In this document: positions 20,763-32,600 of the stretch, piece by piece | How positions within the stretch are numbered: position 1 is the first letter of the stretch | Layout: every line of letters begins with the position of its first letter | Origin: Tupaia tana | Taxonomy: Eukaryota > Chordata > Mammalia > Scandentia > Tupaiidae | NCBI GenBank assembly: GCA_026018925.1 | Contig: JAKSZU010000002.1 | Coordinates: forward strand, 12,583,662-12,647,661 | Direction: 5' to 3' | Length of the DNA stretch: 64,000 nucleotides | Program-made: the position numbers and the translations under genes | Notes under the pieces: model-generated | Databases searched by the model: none | Told to the model about the DNA's origin: nothing | The model's input: the letters and a program-made list of their open reading frames with translations, nothing else

Positions 20763-22464
20763 GCTGACATCTGATTTTTTGGAGGCGGCTATGGAAAGAA
20801 TTTTGTGTTGATTCCAAAGAAGCTTGAAACATCATGAATGACAAGAAATATGTGCCTGAGAGAGAAATGGTGCGGAGGAAGGGTGGGGGGACTCAGATTG
20901 TTTCTCACTTTAGGAAAAAGGCACGGCAATGAAAACAAGTAGCCCCATTTACATAGAACTTTAAATTCCGCCCTAAAACAACTCAACAAACGGATCCATT
21001 GTTATTTGTTGTTTTGCTGCAATTAATAGACAAAGCGATTGTCCACAGTGACTGCAGTTGTCCTGTCAGCACATACGCCAGGTTCTGTGGCTCACAAGTG
21101 GGCTTGGCCTGGCTCGGGGAGTGAGGCAGCTCTCCCCAAGATATTGTCCAAGATGAGGCGAGGTGAGCAGAGGCCCCAGGCAGCCCCTGGACCCCTAGTG
21201 GTCACCATTGAGCTGTGGATAAGGACACCAGGCTGCTTGGACATTGCTCTGCATGGGGGCAGCCCATTGCCACTTCTGCCCAGGAGCTGCTCTGCTCCCC
21301 CCCCCCTTGCCCCCCCCCCCCCCGCATGCCCCCGCAAGCCCGCAGCATTCTTAGGACAGAGAAGTTACAGGGACACCTGAGCCAGCTCAGCCTGCCTCCA
21401 CTGATGTTTCAAAAGCCAGAGACACAAAACAGCAGACAAGACCTTCAGCCCCACGCTTTCCCTGGCGCCTCCTCCTTAGCTTCCTGAATACCTGCTTTTC
21501 TAATCAACTGTGTACCGAGGCAAATCACAGGCTTCCTAAGGCCAGCTCTCCTTTGTGACCCACTGAGGTTCATGTAATACTTAAGCAAAAAACCTGTCCC
21601 ACTCACGATGAATCAGTTAACCTGGACTGAGACCCATCTTAGGCCAGGGAACAAGAAGGCCCCACATCCTTGGCGACACCCCGCCACGCAGCACCCCCTC
21701 AAGGACTGCACCTTCAGTACTATACAGGCATCATTGTTACTGTCGATCTGGAGGCTTGGGAGAGGACAGCCTGGGTCTGGGTCTGACGGAGGAAGGGACA
21801 AGATGACAGAAACAGGCATGGGAAACCAACTTGGTCAGGCTGGGTCAGGCCAGAGTGTCCAGGCTGGGAGACAGGCAGGTGGCCCCGAACCCTCAGTGCC
21901 CAGGCAGGAGATGATGGGCAGCAGCCTGGGTGGTGGGAGGGCGCTGCTAGGGGCACTGGCCATGGTCCTGAGGGCCAGAGGCCTGGACACTGGGCGGGAA
22001 CACAGGAACATGGGAACACAGGCCCCAACGGTGGAGTAAACAGAAGGCAGGAGGTGAGCCAGGGAGAGAGAGTCCTGGGACCTGGGGCAGGCAGCCCATC
22101 TCCTGGGAACTCTTTCTAGTAACAACAGGTCCTGACACTTAAAGAAAGAAGAGGGCACTGGCTGTGCAAAAGTTCTCATTTTTAAATAGTGGATCTATTA
22201 CCAGCCCCTTGGTGGCTTCCCAATTGCTTCCATTCTTTAAGAGCTATTATCTTCCCAGAGAATCATGGACTGTTCTTCTTTCCACTAATTTTTCTATACA
22301 TTTTTAAACATACTTGACATTAATTTTCTTTTAGTACACAAGATGTGTATCTAAAATTAATTTTTCTCTGATGTGCTATATCTCAAAATCACATATCGAT
22401 TAATCCTCCCCCACTGTTTTGTGATGCTTGCTTTATTATATGTTAAATTCCAACTCACAGTCCC
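20763..22464. other. Non-repetitive, partly GC-rich; C-tract at 21297-21323
   Basis: C10-TTG-C14 lies at 21297-21323, which would be G-rich on the minus strand. About 21040-22130 is GC-rich with many overlapping ORFs on both strands, up to 143 codons, but no domain, repeat structure or splice context supports a gene. Confidence 0.4.
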
Positions 22465-23100
22465 CTCTATTTCCAGTCATCCAACAAACACTTGCTGAGT
22501 CCTCACAGTGTGCTGAGAACGATTCCGGGTGCTAGAAATGCATCACTGATAGCCCGACTGAAATGTGTGCACTTACAGAGCAATTGGAGTTGGAGGAGAC
22601 AATATAAACAAAGAAATAAGTAAATGGAGATGTGGAAGAGCCGGGATTGTGGCGTGACTGCTCCATTGAGGGAGCTGTGTTCTCCCTCTCCCTTTCTCCG
22701 TTTCTTTGTACCTCTATAGTGTATCAGATCACCGGTGACAAATCTTATAAAGACAAAGAAACCGACAGGGGAAATAAAGACGTCTAGCCAGGGAGAGTAG
22801 GTGCAACTTAAAACCAGGTGGTTAGGGACAACCTCTCCGAAAAGGAGACGTTGACCAAGACCCAGAGAGATGATTGCTCTGTGAGCGAAGTCAGCTCAGC
22901 TGTACAGAGGCCCTGCAGAGGCAGCGTGTCTGCTGTGTTCTAAGAGGCCAGAGTGGCCAGAACGGTATGAGAGAGGAGGAAGGGAGGAGGTGGTAGGTGA
23001 GTTGGTCAGCGATCTCAGGGGAGACTGACCTGTGTGGACTCTGAGCAGCGGTCAGAGTGAGAGGGCTGTGGTGCATCCCTGTGGGGATAGAGTGTGATCA
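22465..23100 (+). mobile_element. L2 LINE 3' region, interrupted
   Basis: The series CAACAAACACTTGCTGAGTCC, GGTGCTAGAAATGCATCACTGA, AATATAAACAAAGAAATAAG, then GGGACAACCTCTCCGAAAAG, GAGGCCAGAGTGGCCAGAA and AGGAGGAAGGGAGGAGGTGG follows the L2 3' consensus in order. A SINE fragment lies within it at about 22626-22760. Confidence 0.7.
22626..22760 (+). mobile_element. CYN-like SINE 3' fragment inside L2
   Basis: AGAGCCGGGATTGTGGCGTGACTGCTCC, a CT-rich stretch and a decayed CTATAG motif match the second half of the SINE. The tRNA head is missing. Confidence 0.5.
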
Positions 23101-24197
23101 TTCTATGAAGTAGAAGTGATGTAAGATGGCTGTGATCCCTTCGTCAGTTCCACTGATTCAAATTGCTATTTTTTTTGACAACTACGAAACTATTTTAATT
23201 GCTTTCTCTCTATGTTTTTAAATACAAGATAGAGTTAATCTCCCTTCTTTTTTCTAGTTAAATAATATGAATCTATCGATCTGCTCAGGACAACATTTGG
23301 TCTTCTCATTCAGTAATATCGTCACGTGCTGCATTGTGATGGGACATGGGCTGAGTACGGCGTGAGAGGCAGCTTTGCCATTGCGTGAACATCGGATGAA
23401 CCTGCAGAAACCTAGTGTGCCTGGCCTACTGCACACCTAGGCTATGTATAGCCTAGCGCTCTTCCATCATCTGTGTGGCTTCGAAACGCCATTAGGTGGA
23501 ACGCGCCTGTTCATACTGAAACTTGTGGATGGATGGAGAGGGAGAGATAGACTGATGTCAGTTTCTTCACATCTTAAGTTACAGAGTTTCTTTATAGCAA
23601 TGACATATGCTTCAGTAGGTTAAGCCTCAAGGGTTTTTTGTGGGAAAGGGGCAGACATCGTGGTAGGAGCCGTGTTTTTGCTGCACGGGTGGTGACTGCC
23701 GACAATTAGCAAGACTATTCATTTTAGTATATTTGTTTTAACTCTAGTATTTTATTAAATCATTTTATTAAATATAATTATTTTTACTGATTCCACTCCA
23801 TATTCTGGTTTTCCATTATGTTAAATGCAAATAATTATCTTTTCTCTTTTCCCATTATCAGACCTCTTTATTTTTCATGTCTCATTGCATTAACCAGAAT
23901 TTTCAGAATACTATTAAAGAATCATTCTTGTTCCAATTTTTAAACAGAATTCAATTTAGCTATTCATTCAGCATAATGTGGGCTCTTATTTCCCACAACT
24001 TTTTATCATGGTAAAGAGGTAGGCTCAATCCCTACTGTCCTAATATTTTTAGGAAACGTTCTGAACATCATCAGTTGTCTTCCGAACCTGGCATCTGTCT
24101 TCGTTTAGCCTACCATGGTTTTTGTTAGTAAGCATTCATATGTTGACTTCCTTATGCCATGGCACGTATCTTCCAGCAAACTCCTGTATATTGGCTT
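23101..24197. other. AT-rich sequence with an unassigned interspersed repeat at about 23330-23470
   Basis: At 23385-23470, GCGTGAACATC...CCTACTGCACACCTAGGCTATGTATAGCC matches a mammalian interspersed repeat that I recognise but cannot name. The rest is AT-rich with no feature; some of 23700-24000 may be very old L1. Confidence 0.4.
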
Positions 24198-24211
24198 AGA
24201 GAAAGATTTCA

Positions 24212-24474
24212 GGGACCAGCAGTTAGCATAATGGCTATGTCACTGGACTCTCACGTAGTCGACCACGGTTCGTTTCCCGGACCCGGTGGCTTAAACTCAC
24301 GCTGGGCGCGTGTGTGTGCGTGCCCAAGATCCAGAGAAGAGAATGGAGGAGAAGGGATTGAGGCGTGGCCATCCCCCCTGGGGGGTGATTTCTCGCTTAC
24401 TGTCTCTCTGTCTCTCTCTGTCTGGCGAGCGCATGCGCCCTATAGCAAAAACCTCTCCAAAAAAAAAAAAAAAG
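24212..24474 (+). mobile_element. Young CYN-like SINE, full length
   Basis: GGGACCAGCAGTTAGCATAATGG head, the CCCCCCTGGGGGG hairpin, GCGAGCGCATGCGCCC and an A15 tail. The flanks at 24198-24214 and 24475-24491 are identical over 17 bp (AGAGAAAGATTTCAGGG), the last bases possibly being shared with the element's own start. Confidence 0.93.
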
Positions 24475-24491
24475 AGAGAAAGATTTCAGGG

Positions 24492-25221
24492 TGTTAGTTT
24501 TTGTATTTCCTTGTTTCTTTTTATAATTAGTTATCTCCTTATTTTGGTGGCATCTCATTAAAATCAGCATTCTCACACCATGTTATAATAGTCATTGTAA
24601 TTACAGCACCTTGGGAGAGGGTTGTGGAGAACTGCATGGCAGTCATTTTTATTAATACTTCTGGGAAAAGCATTAGCTTTCTGTATCAACATCATTATGA
24701 TAAGAACGTATGTATGAAATGCTTCTAGTAATCACTAATACTTTGGTGAGGGATAGAATAGTTCTCGTCCCCTAAGAACTCACAAACTCCACCAGCAACG
24801 CGCAGATGGTAGTGGGCATCGCGTCGCAGTTTCGAAATCGTGCCCACACAGACATTCGCAGGGCGGCAGCCACCAGGCCCACTTTTTCAAACAGGGAATC
24901 GGAGCCCGAGACGATTAGGAATTCATGTGGCATATAATCAACCAAGACAGGTCGGGGCAGAGCCTAACTTAGAAGTTCCAAGCCCAGCCCAGTGCTTTCT
25001 CAATGCGCCACTCTGACTCACATGCTAACGGGTGCTTGCGACGCTGCACAGAAGCACGAGAGGGTGTTATTTTCTCCGGCAAGGCTAGAGCAGTCATTCA
25101 TCTGGAGAAGGATTGGAAAGGATTCTTCTGGAAACTTCATGCTCCCCAACACTGCTTTCCACCCACTATTCTTGTTCTCTCTCATACAAACAGTGTTTAA
25201 CGTTGAGGACACTTCAGTGTG
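24492..25221. other. Non-repetitive; candidate conserved element 24560-24760
   Basis: TAATAGTCATTGTAATTACAG, ATTTTTATTAATAC and AAAGCATTAGCTTTC within a repeat-free AT-rich patch look like a conserved non-coding element. No ORF of note. Not tested by alignment. Confidence 0.35.
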
Positions 25222-28200
25222 ACACGCTGTGACCCTCCTGGTCTTTGTCACCTCTGACCTCCTCAGACACTGCACGTTTGATTTTATCATCTGGCCCAGA
25301 AGCTTCTCCATCCCAGCTCCTCATCACCGAGACACCCTCAGTACCCTGTGGGAGGACAGGCTGTCCTGCTCCCATGACCTGTGACTTCACGGCAGCCGCC
25401 CAGGCCCACAGCCTTACTGTGGACCTTGTGCGGACTCTCACCCCTCTCAGACCACCGTGTCTTACCCCTCCATCTCTGCCATATGCCCTCGCACTGCCTT
25501 CGTCCAGACTCTTCCTGTGTCATCTCTGGCCTCAGTCCCTCCCCTCCCCAGGCTGGCCGCGTGGTTGGCCACTGGACTGGAGGAGGGCCTTACTGTGCCC
25601 CCACCCCGCTCCACAGCAGTCCCCAGAGGCTGAGAGAGAGGGAAGCAGGAGGCCGAGGCCCACCCTCTGGGGAGTGTGCAGACTTTCAGGGTGGGAAGAG
25701 GAGCTGCCTGTGTGTTTCAAATGAAGGTGCCTCCTTAACAAGCCTGGGAGAGCCACTCAGCTGCTCTGTTCCCAGCCCTGGATTTGTCATTTGTGCCTTG
25801 AGATCACAGATCACAACCCAACTCCACCCGCCGTTTCAGACCTTATCCCCACTCCTGTCCTTTAGTCCCCTCTGTGGCACCACCAGGGCGCTCTGCTCAC
25901 AGCCATCCCAGCACCGTCGGAGCCTTGGTGGGCCCCTTAGCCAGCACTGCCAGGGGTGGGCTCTGGCTAGGACTGGGCCTGGTCCCCGCAGCCCTGCCAC
26001 TTCATTTCCTGCCCTGGGCACTCTCTTCAGCTCCCACATTGGCCAAATTGGTCTGGTCCCTTCCTGGCTCCAGGGCTGGTGCACAAAGAACAAAGGCCAG
26101 TTAGTCTCTAACTCTGCAATTATTCAGAGTTCAGTCTTTAAGACACAGAGATTTTTCTGCTCGGTCTACCCACAGCTCGGCAACTGTATTTCCACAGCTA
26201 TTGTTATTCTATTTCTGTTCCTAATTGCTATTATAGAAAATCGTGCCTCCAGAGTTGCCAAACTGTGGGCTCCCTTCAAATGTAAATGTATATGCAAATG
26301 TCCTCTGAGGCTGGGAGCGGGGTCCTGAGGTCTTCCCTGGATGGAGACAGGAAAAGAATGCTGCTGAGATGGCCGGGAATCAGGAGAGCCTGCCCTGGCT
26401 CTTTACATGTCCGTGTTCCGAGATGACTTCCTGTCTCCAACTTCCTCTCCCACTCCAGCAGCTGAATTTAAAATACTTGCTCCAAAATGCTGCGTCTTGG
26501 GACGACTGCTGCTTAACTCTTTGGTGTTCACCCCTGTGGGGACACAGCGTGCTGGTCAGCTGAACTGCTCCCAGGACCTCAGCAGGAAACCCTAAAGGAG
26601 ATGCCGTAGGAATCTTTGAACAGAGGATAGGAGGATGATAGGACAGAGCAGGAAAGCCACCCATCTACACGGTGCGTTGACATGGATCAGTAGGTTGTCC
26701 TTAGCAAACCCTTACAACCTCGGCGCCCATGGAGACCTCGCTGTTCCAAGCAGAATCACAGTCCTTTGAAAAGCAGCTGTCAGGCGTCAATGCTGATGTC
26801 GTCTTTGCTGACATCCTCGTCCCATCGCCAAAGCGCCTTTGCTCACGCTCTGTGTCCCAGGCTCCCTTTCCCCTCTGTCACCCTCGCCTCGGCTCAGCTC
26901 CAGTGTGCCAGGCAGGTCCTTGTCACTGTCCTCTCCCTTGTGTGCTTTTTGCCGCTTCCCGCTATGGCTCACAGCAACGTGATCCAAAGAGGACCCCAGC
27001 CTGAGTCTGTAAGCCCGTCTCCTCACCCTGCGCTGTGCCAGGATTTACTTTAGCACCTCTCTCGGGTTATCAGTACCTGCGATGTTCGGAAGTGCAGAAT
27101 GTGGAAAGCGTGTCTGCAGACGCAGGGAGCTGTGTTCTGTACACTCGAAGATCAGTTACACTCTAAACTACGTGAAAGTAGGAGGGCAACGGAGAAAATA
27201 TTGGGAAAATGCCCCCCACACCAATTTTAGCTGTTCGTCCTTCCTTTTCCACAGTTATTTGATATTCTTTTCAGTTCCCCAGTATCATTCTGAAGTTCAG
27301 AGGAAGGGAGCAAACTCCCCCCCTGAAATGACTCTGTGCTCTAAGGTGCTACACTTTCAAGTGCGATTAGCTTGTTTAAGACGCAGCGATTACATGGATC
27401 TCTCCCTACTTTAGGTCCGTGGGAGGACAGGAGGTTGTAATATACACCCATGCTCTGAGCACAGGAGGAAGAAAATTTCTGTATAAACTCAGGGTGGCTT
27501 TGTAATTACCCAGAAGGGGCAGAATACCCCGTCAAAGAGCATCACTCTGACCCACGCAGTCGCTGCGTGGCCTCCCTTTCCAGGCCTAATGACATGTCGC
27601 CAGTGGGCCTGTGTTTGAGAAATGGTCCTGGCATAGAGCCTGTGCTCGGGCCATGAGCATTATGTACTCCCAGCCGTTTGCCTCAGTGACTGGCCCGGCC
27701 GGTCAGGATGGAGTGGATCCCTGGCTTCCACAAAATGTAAGTTTCTCTAAAATTGTGAAACACACATAGATGTACGTGCTAGACTCAGTACTGCCATATT
27801 TTAACATCACCGCTGGGCCAGCTGTTTGCCCCGCCCCAGGCCTTGCAGCTGTGCCGTGCTCTGTGCTGGGGCACTGCTGTCCAGCCATTGCGGGCCCAGG
27901 AAGGATTCCGTAAGCATCTGCGAGTCAGTGGGATTTTAATGGAGAACCCCCCTCAGCCCCCAGACAGAAGTACCAGTTCCCAAAAGCTTCCCCTACAGCC
28001 CTGGGTGCAGGCGCCAAGATCAAGGGGCAGCGCAGCCGCCCTGCCTGTCCCCCTGGCTGGCACTTGGGAACACCCTGTGCCCCGGGAGCAGAGTGGCAGG
28101 CTGAGAAAGCCAGGCTGGAGGCAGGCTGTGGCCGCCGGATCTCTCCAGCGGGGCTGCTCTCCCGCTCCGACCACAAAAGCTCTTTGACGGCTCCCCCGTC

Positions 28201-29242
28201 CAGCCAACGCCGGGAAGCTTTCTCACATTAGGCACACATTTTTTTTTCCGACGATATCTGGAACTAAAGACCCAGAGTCGGGTTAAAAATGACATTCTCA
28301 CTGAAACAATTTATGAAAAGCCTATTACCTAGCAATTTCATATTTGAATGCAATTATGTTAATGTTATTAGTACATTATGAATGGTACTAATATGATTAT
28401 TGTTTTGTGTGGTATTACAGGATATTAATTTAAATGGATTTACATATTTTTTCAGATAAAGGGCACTGCTAACATGGATAAATAAGGCTGATGCTACTTG
28501 GGGAAAAAATAAACACTAAGACAGAGCTGGGTTGTGACTTTGTCTCTTACACTAACACGGCTGTTTTGGGGGCGGGGTATGGTTACTGTAAATATTTTGC
28601 AGCTTCAAAGTGTTTTTCTTGTTTAAAGGAACCATTTGGGTTAATCTCCCCGGTGCCTTCTGAGGTGTTTTTAGCTCACTTCATAGCTGAGGAAGTTGAG
28701 GGTCCTGGGAATGGAGAAAGAAAAAAAAAAAAAAAAAAACAGCTCCCGAATTATACCCAGAGTCCAGACAGTGCAATATTAAACTCAAATTGCCTAGAAT
28801 GCCACTCCCACACTTAGATCATCGGGGAATATAGCTACTTATGTCACATCACTTAGAGGGCTCATTGAATAAGGCCTTGTCCTGGAAAACTCTCCTTCCA
28901 GAACCTTGGCGAAGGGCTTCTGACTCGCAGCCATCTTCAGCCCAGCGTCCAGTGTGTGTTCAGCCCCTCCTGCTTGTCCTGAGCCTCCAGCCTCACAGCT
29001 CAGTCGTCCTCCCTGAGCGGCTGGGCGCCCACCCTTCGCCTCTCTATGCCAACTGCAGGAGTTCAAGCACACATCCATGAGCGAGCCATTTGGGACCTGT
29101 GCCCCCACAAAGCTCAAGTTAGTCCAGGGTGACGTAGAGGTCACTGGGGGTGGTCGGGAAAGGCTACCCAGACGCAGGCTCTGGGCTGAGTCTGACAGAG
29201 ATTCTGGATGAGGATCCATGGTCAGCTGAGTCAGGGGAGCTG
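25222..29242. other. 4 kb without a supported gene; GC-rich, then AT-rich
   Basis: About 25220-26100 and 26700-28200 are GC-rich with many overlapping ORFs, including the longest ORF of the window at 25381-26328 (315 codons). None carries a recognisable domain. About 25440-25560 may be a very diverged L2. About 28290-28470 is an AT-rich, repeat-free patch with homeodomain-like words, a weak conserved-element candidate. A20-like runs lie at 28721-28739. Confidence 0.4.
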
Positions 29243-29290
29243 AGGGGGCACAGGCAGAGGCGGGCGAGGGGGCACAGGCAGAGGCGGGCG
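29243..29290. repeat. Perfect 24-bp tandem duplication
   Basis: The unit AGGGGGCACAGGCAGAGGCG plus GGCG occurs at 29243-29266 and again at 29267-29290 without a difference. Confidence 0.95.
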
Positions 29291-30084
29291 TTAGCGGGAC
29301 ACACCTGTGAAAGAGCAGTAAGGAGCAGGCTGGGGACACGTTGCAGATGACTGTAGACAGGTGGTGAGAGGAGGGGTGGAGGGGTGGAGGGTGATTCTGC
29401 AAGCTTTTAGACACCTGAGATTGACAAGGAGGTAAGCTTCCTTGCCAGAACAAACCCAGCAACCACGTGCAACAAGAGCTGTGGAGGAAAGAAGCCGAGA
29501 TTAGGAAATAAGAGTATCTTGCAAGAATCTAGGCCTGGGTGATAAGGCCTGAAGCACCCTGGAGTGATGGCCACTGCCCCAGCACAGGGACGTTGGCTAA
29601 TCTCATGGGCTAGGCCTTCGACTCACAGCTGTGTGGCCACGTGGGTGAACGATGGCCATGGTGGACCTCTGAATTGGAAGTGCTCTGAGGACCAGCTCTG
29701 AGTGTCCCTGTATCCTCGGTGGCTCAGATCAATGCGGGATGAAGGCGTGAGCAAAGGAATGTGGCATGCATGAAGGGACTATAAAGAGGGTCTTCTGGAG
29801 AAACTTCCTGGCTGGTGATAGGGATCAAGCATCCTGATAAGCTGGTGGGAATCTCCTGCGGTTTGGGCTGACCTCAGGGCTGTTCCATCACGTGTGCTGG
29901 GTCCAGCTGGTCTGGGCAGTTTCCCTGGGAGGCAGGGGAGCTCTGGCTGAGGTGCAGGTGTTTCCCCTGCACCCCTTCAAGAAGGAGCAGGCTTCCTTTC
30001 TCCCCCAGTGAAGCAGAGGAGGACACTCTTTGGGCCCCCGGGTATTTAATAGTCTGAAGAAATGTTAATAAACAGCATATCCAA
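29291..30084. other. Non-repetitive sequence
   Basis: GAGGGGTGGAGGGGTGGAGGG near 29370 is a small purine-rich patch. No gene or clear repeat; about 29480-29580 might be ancient L2. Confidence 0.4.
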
Positions 30085-30240
30085 TGCACAGAATATAATG
30101 AGGATGATAATATTCATTTCTACCTTATTTGGCTGTGTGAGGATTAAATGAGTTTTAAAATATGAATAATTTAGGGTAGTCACTGATGTATAAAAAGCAC
30201 ACAGTGTTAACTGTTGCCATTATTATTTTATTATCATTAT
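30085..30240 (+). mobile_element. MIR SINE fragment
   Basis: GAGGATGATAATATTCATTTC, CTGTGTGAGGATTAAATGAG and AAAGCACACAGTGTTAACTG...TATTATT reproduce the MIR 3' half in order. Confidence 0.7.
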
Positions 30241-30974
30241 TATCCTTTACCTAACAAATTGTTCTACCTCCTAAGTTCAAAATATTTCCATTCTAGGTAA
30301 AAGCTAAATAAAAATAATTCCTTAATTTCTTTCAGCAGTACAGACTTTCTTACTTTCCCTTAAAAAAAAAAAAAAAAAAAACAGTTAATTTTAAGTAGTT
30401 AGTTGACATGTTGATGATTGAGGTTAAATGTTAGGCCAGGATTTTATTTTAGTGATTTTTTTTTTTAAAAAAGCACCTAGATTTTTATATTCAGCATTTA
30501 CCATAATATTTCTCAATTTTAAATCAAAGAGTAGTATCATAATATTTTGATTACTGTACATTTCACGTCTACAAATAATAATTTGATCCATAAATTCAAG
30601 CAAATATTAATGTATCTCCAATTATTTTGCATTAAAATCATTCTGTCATCATTTTCCAATTATCTTCTCATGACAAAAATAGTAATAGACCAATTCCTAA
30701 AAAGTCATTTGTGTTAACTAAATTAGTTGTATTTGATTAAAATATCTTAGGCCATTATAAAAAGAACTTCGTGGGAATCTCTCATTGGTGAGTTTTTCTA
30801 AGTATGCTCTCAAGATGGATGGAAACACCAATGAGTAGGCTTGTGAATGGGAAATGGAACTGGGTCCACACGACACATTCAGGACAGGTAACAGTACCAT
30901 AGACCAGAAACCAGATGTAGCTCTCAAGATTATGGGTAAATAAAATACCTTATAGGGATTTATTTTAATTTGAC
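30241..30974. other. AT-rich non-repetitive sequence
   Basis: An A20 run lies at 30361-30380 and a T8 then A6 patch near 30460. No gene. Its few ORFs are short. Confidence 0.4.
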
Positions 30975-31085
30975 CAGAGAGAGAAAAAGTGAGAAAGCAA
31001 GACACTAGGTCTGGGACTTGAACTGTGGTCGCCCATGCAGGAGTGTCCAGCCCCTTAACCCCACCACACCACTTGCTGGTCCCGG
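30975..31085 (-). mobile_element. CYN-like SINE head fragment
   Basis: The minus strand starts CGGGACCAGCAAGTGGTGTGG and includes GGGCGACCACAGTTCAAGTCCC (B box). Only the tRNA-like half remains; the CT-rich part directly joins it. Confidence 0.6.
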
Positions 31086-31299
31086 AAAGGGATAATATTG
31101 AGTCAATCTAGCCTTTATCAATTACATATTCAGCAAATGGTTTAGATTAAATTATTATATTTCTTTCCATGATTCTGAATTCCATGGCCGATCACCTTGG
31201 AGAACTCAGAGTGGGCGGGGCCTCTGAGGAGAGAGGCGGGCTAGGTAGTGGACGACCCAGGCCAGTGTGGCTCCAGCATCTTGATGGCAGGGAGTGTTC

Positions 31300-31490
31300 C
31301 GCAGCCACTGCACCCTCTGCCCACCTCCCTTCCTGATCCGGACAGCACTGATTGAGCGCGTACTCTGTGCCCGGCAATGCCAAGGGTTTTGCATGTATCA
31401 CCCCTCAGTCTCCAAAACAGCCCCATGAAATAACCACTTCTGTGAGGCTCATCTTACAGATGAGGACACTGGAAGCTCAGAGAAGTTAAT
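31300..31490 (-). mobile_element. MIR SINE, 3' half
   Basis: TTGAGCGCGTACTCTGTGCCCGGCAATGCC, then CATCTTACAGATGAGGACACTGGAAGCTCAGAGAAGTTAATGAC matches the reverse complement of MIR over most of its length. A CYN-like SINE lies immediately downstream. Confidence 0.75.
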
Positions 31491-31494
31491 GACT

Positions 31495-31720
31495 TTTTAA
31501 TTTTTAATTTGCTATAGGGCGATGTGCTCACTGGAGAGGGGACCATGGGGGAAATGAGGAAATGCCCACCTCCGCCAGGGGGATGCCATGCTGCAATCCC
31601 CTGTCCTCCGTTCTCCCCTCGGGATTTTCGGCATGCATGCACACACACCCAGCATGTTTCTCGAGCCACCAGGTCCGGGATTCAAACCACGGGGTTGACT
31701 ATGTGGGATCTGTGCTCAAC
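31495..31720 (-). mobile_element. Old CYN-like SINE
   Basis: The plus strand shows TTTGCTATAGGGCGATGTGC, a CCTCCGCCAGGGGGAT remnant of the hairpin, CATTCTCC-like body words and GGGATTCAAACCACGG (B box). The extreme tRNA head is decayed. It is inserted in the MIR at 31300. Confidence 0.7.
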
Positions 31721-32395
31721 CAGCCAGGCCAGGCTGCCATCTAGGCCATCAGATTTCAGGCTTGTGCTGTGGACTGTGGCACACTCTGCTAGTCCTGAGG
31801 CCCCATGATTTGGGGGAGCTTTCATCGACCAGGCCAGCCTGTTTATGAGCACGTCCTCCTCCCCGCCCTACTTGACAGTGAGCCGCTTCCCAGGTGCCTA
31901 GATTTTACTTGGAAATGTCTGCACCGTGCAGGGCAGAGAACCTGGTGTCAGGTCACGAATGCAAAAAGGCAGAGGGTGCTGAGGACTCGCTCTGTGGTGA
32001 GTGGGGGATGCTGGGAGGGGCAGGATGGCACTAGAGGGCCTGCCAGGGGAATGCACCATGTCGGATAAGCTCTTCCTGGGCCTTTCCCCCACAGAGACCA
32101 GGGTCCTCTCAGCCGAGCTCAGCTGCAGAACTCTTCAGTCATGAGAACGCCTGGCTTCATTCCTGTGGCCACAAACTACCGCTTCAGCCTTCCAAGAGCT
32201 GTGGGCCTCACTCTTGGTATGGCTCCAGCAGTAGGAGTCTCGGCCTCTTGTAACGGAATGATTTTTCCTGGCTCATTTAAACTAGATAAGTACCTGTCGA
32301 AGGCCTACCAAGTGTCAAGTGTCTGGCTGTTGTTTGGGTCAAGAAGTGACCCAACATATGAGGTTAGAAGATGCCTTATTTCTAAGTCCTGATCT
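31721..32395. other. Non-repetitive sequence
   Basis: No gene or clear repeat. Confidence 0.4.
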
Positions 32396-32600
32396 TTTTC
32401 TTAAGTGTATTTGATTCGTTTCTTTCATGGGGGCGCACCCCACAGGGTCTTCATGTCGCAATCCAGCCCCAGCCTCAGCCAGCCCAGGCCCAGCCCAGGT
32501 CTCGGGCTCCCGTGTGCATGCGATTCCCCGGCAGGCGGGAGGAGGTCCTTCGCCATGGAGGTCTAGTTCCATCACGCGGCTCACCTCCTGGCTTTTGAGC
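32396..32600 (-). mobile_element. SINE, third (GGCTGG) family, minus strand
   Basis: The reverse complement contains GGGCTGGCTGAGGCTGGGGCTGG and ends CCCATGAAAGAAACGAATCAA, which is the core and tail of this family. Confidence 0.65.
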
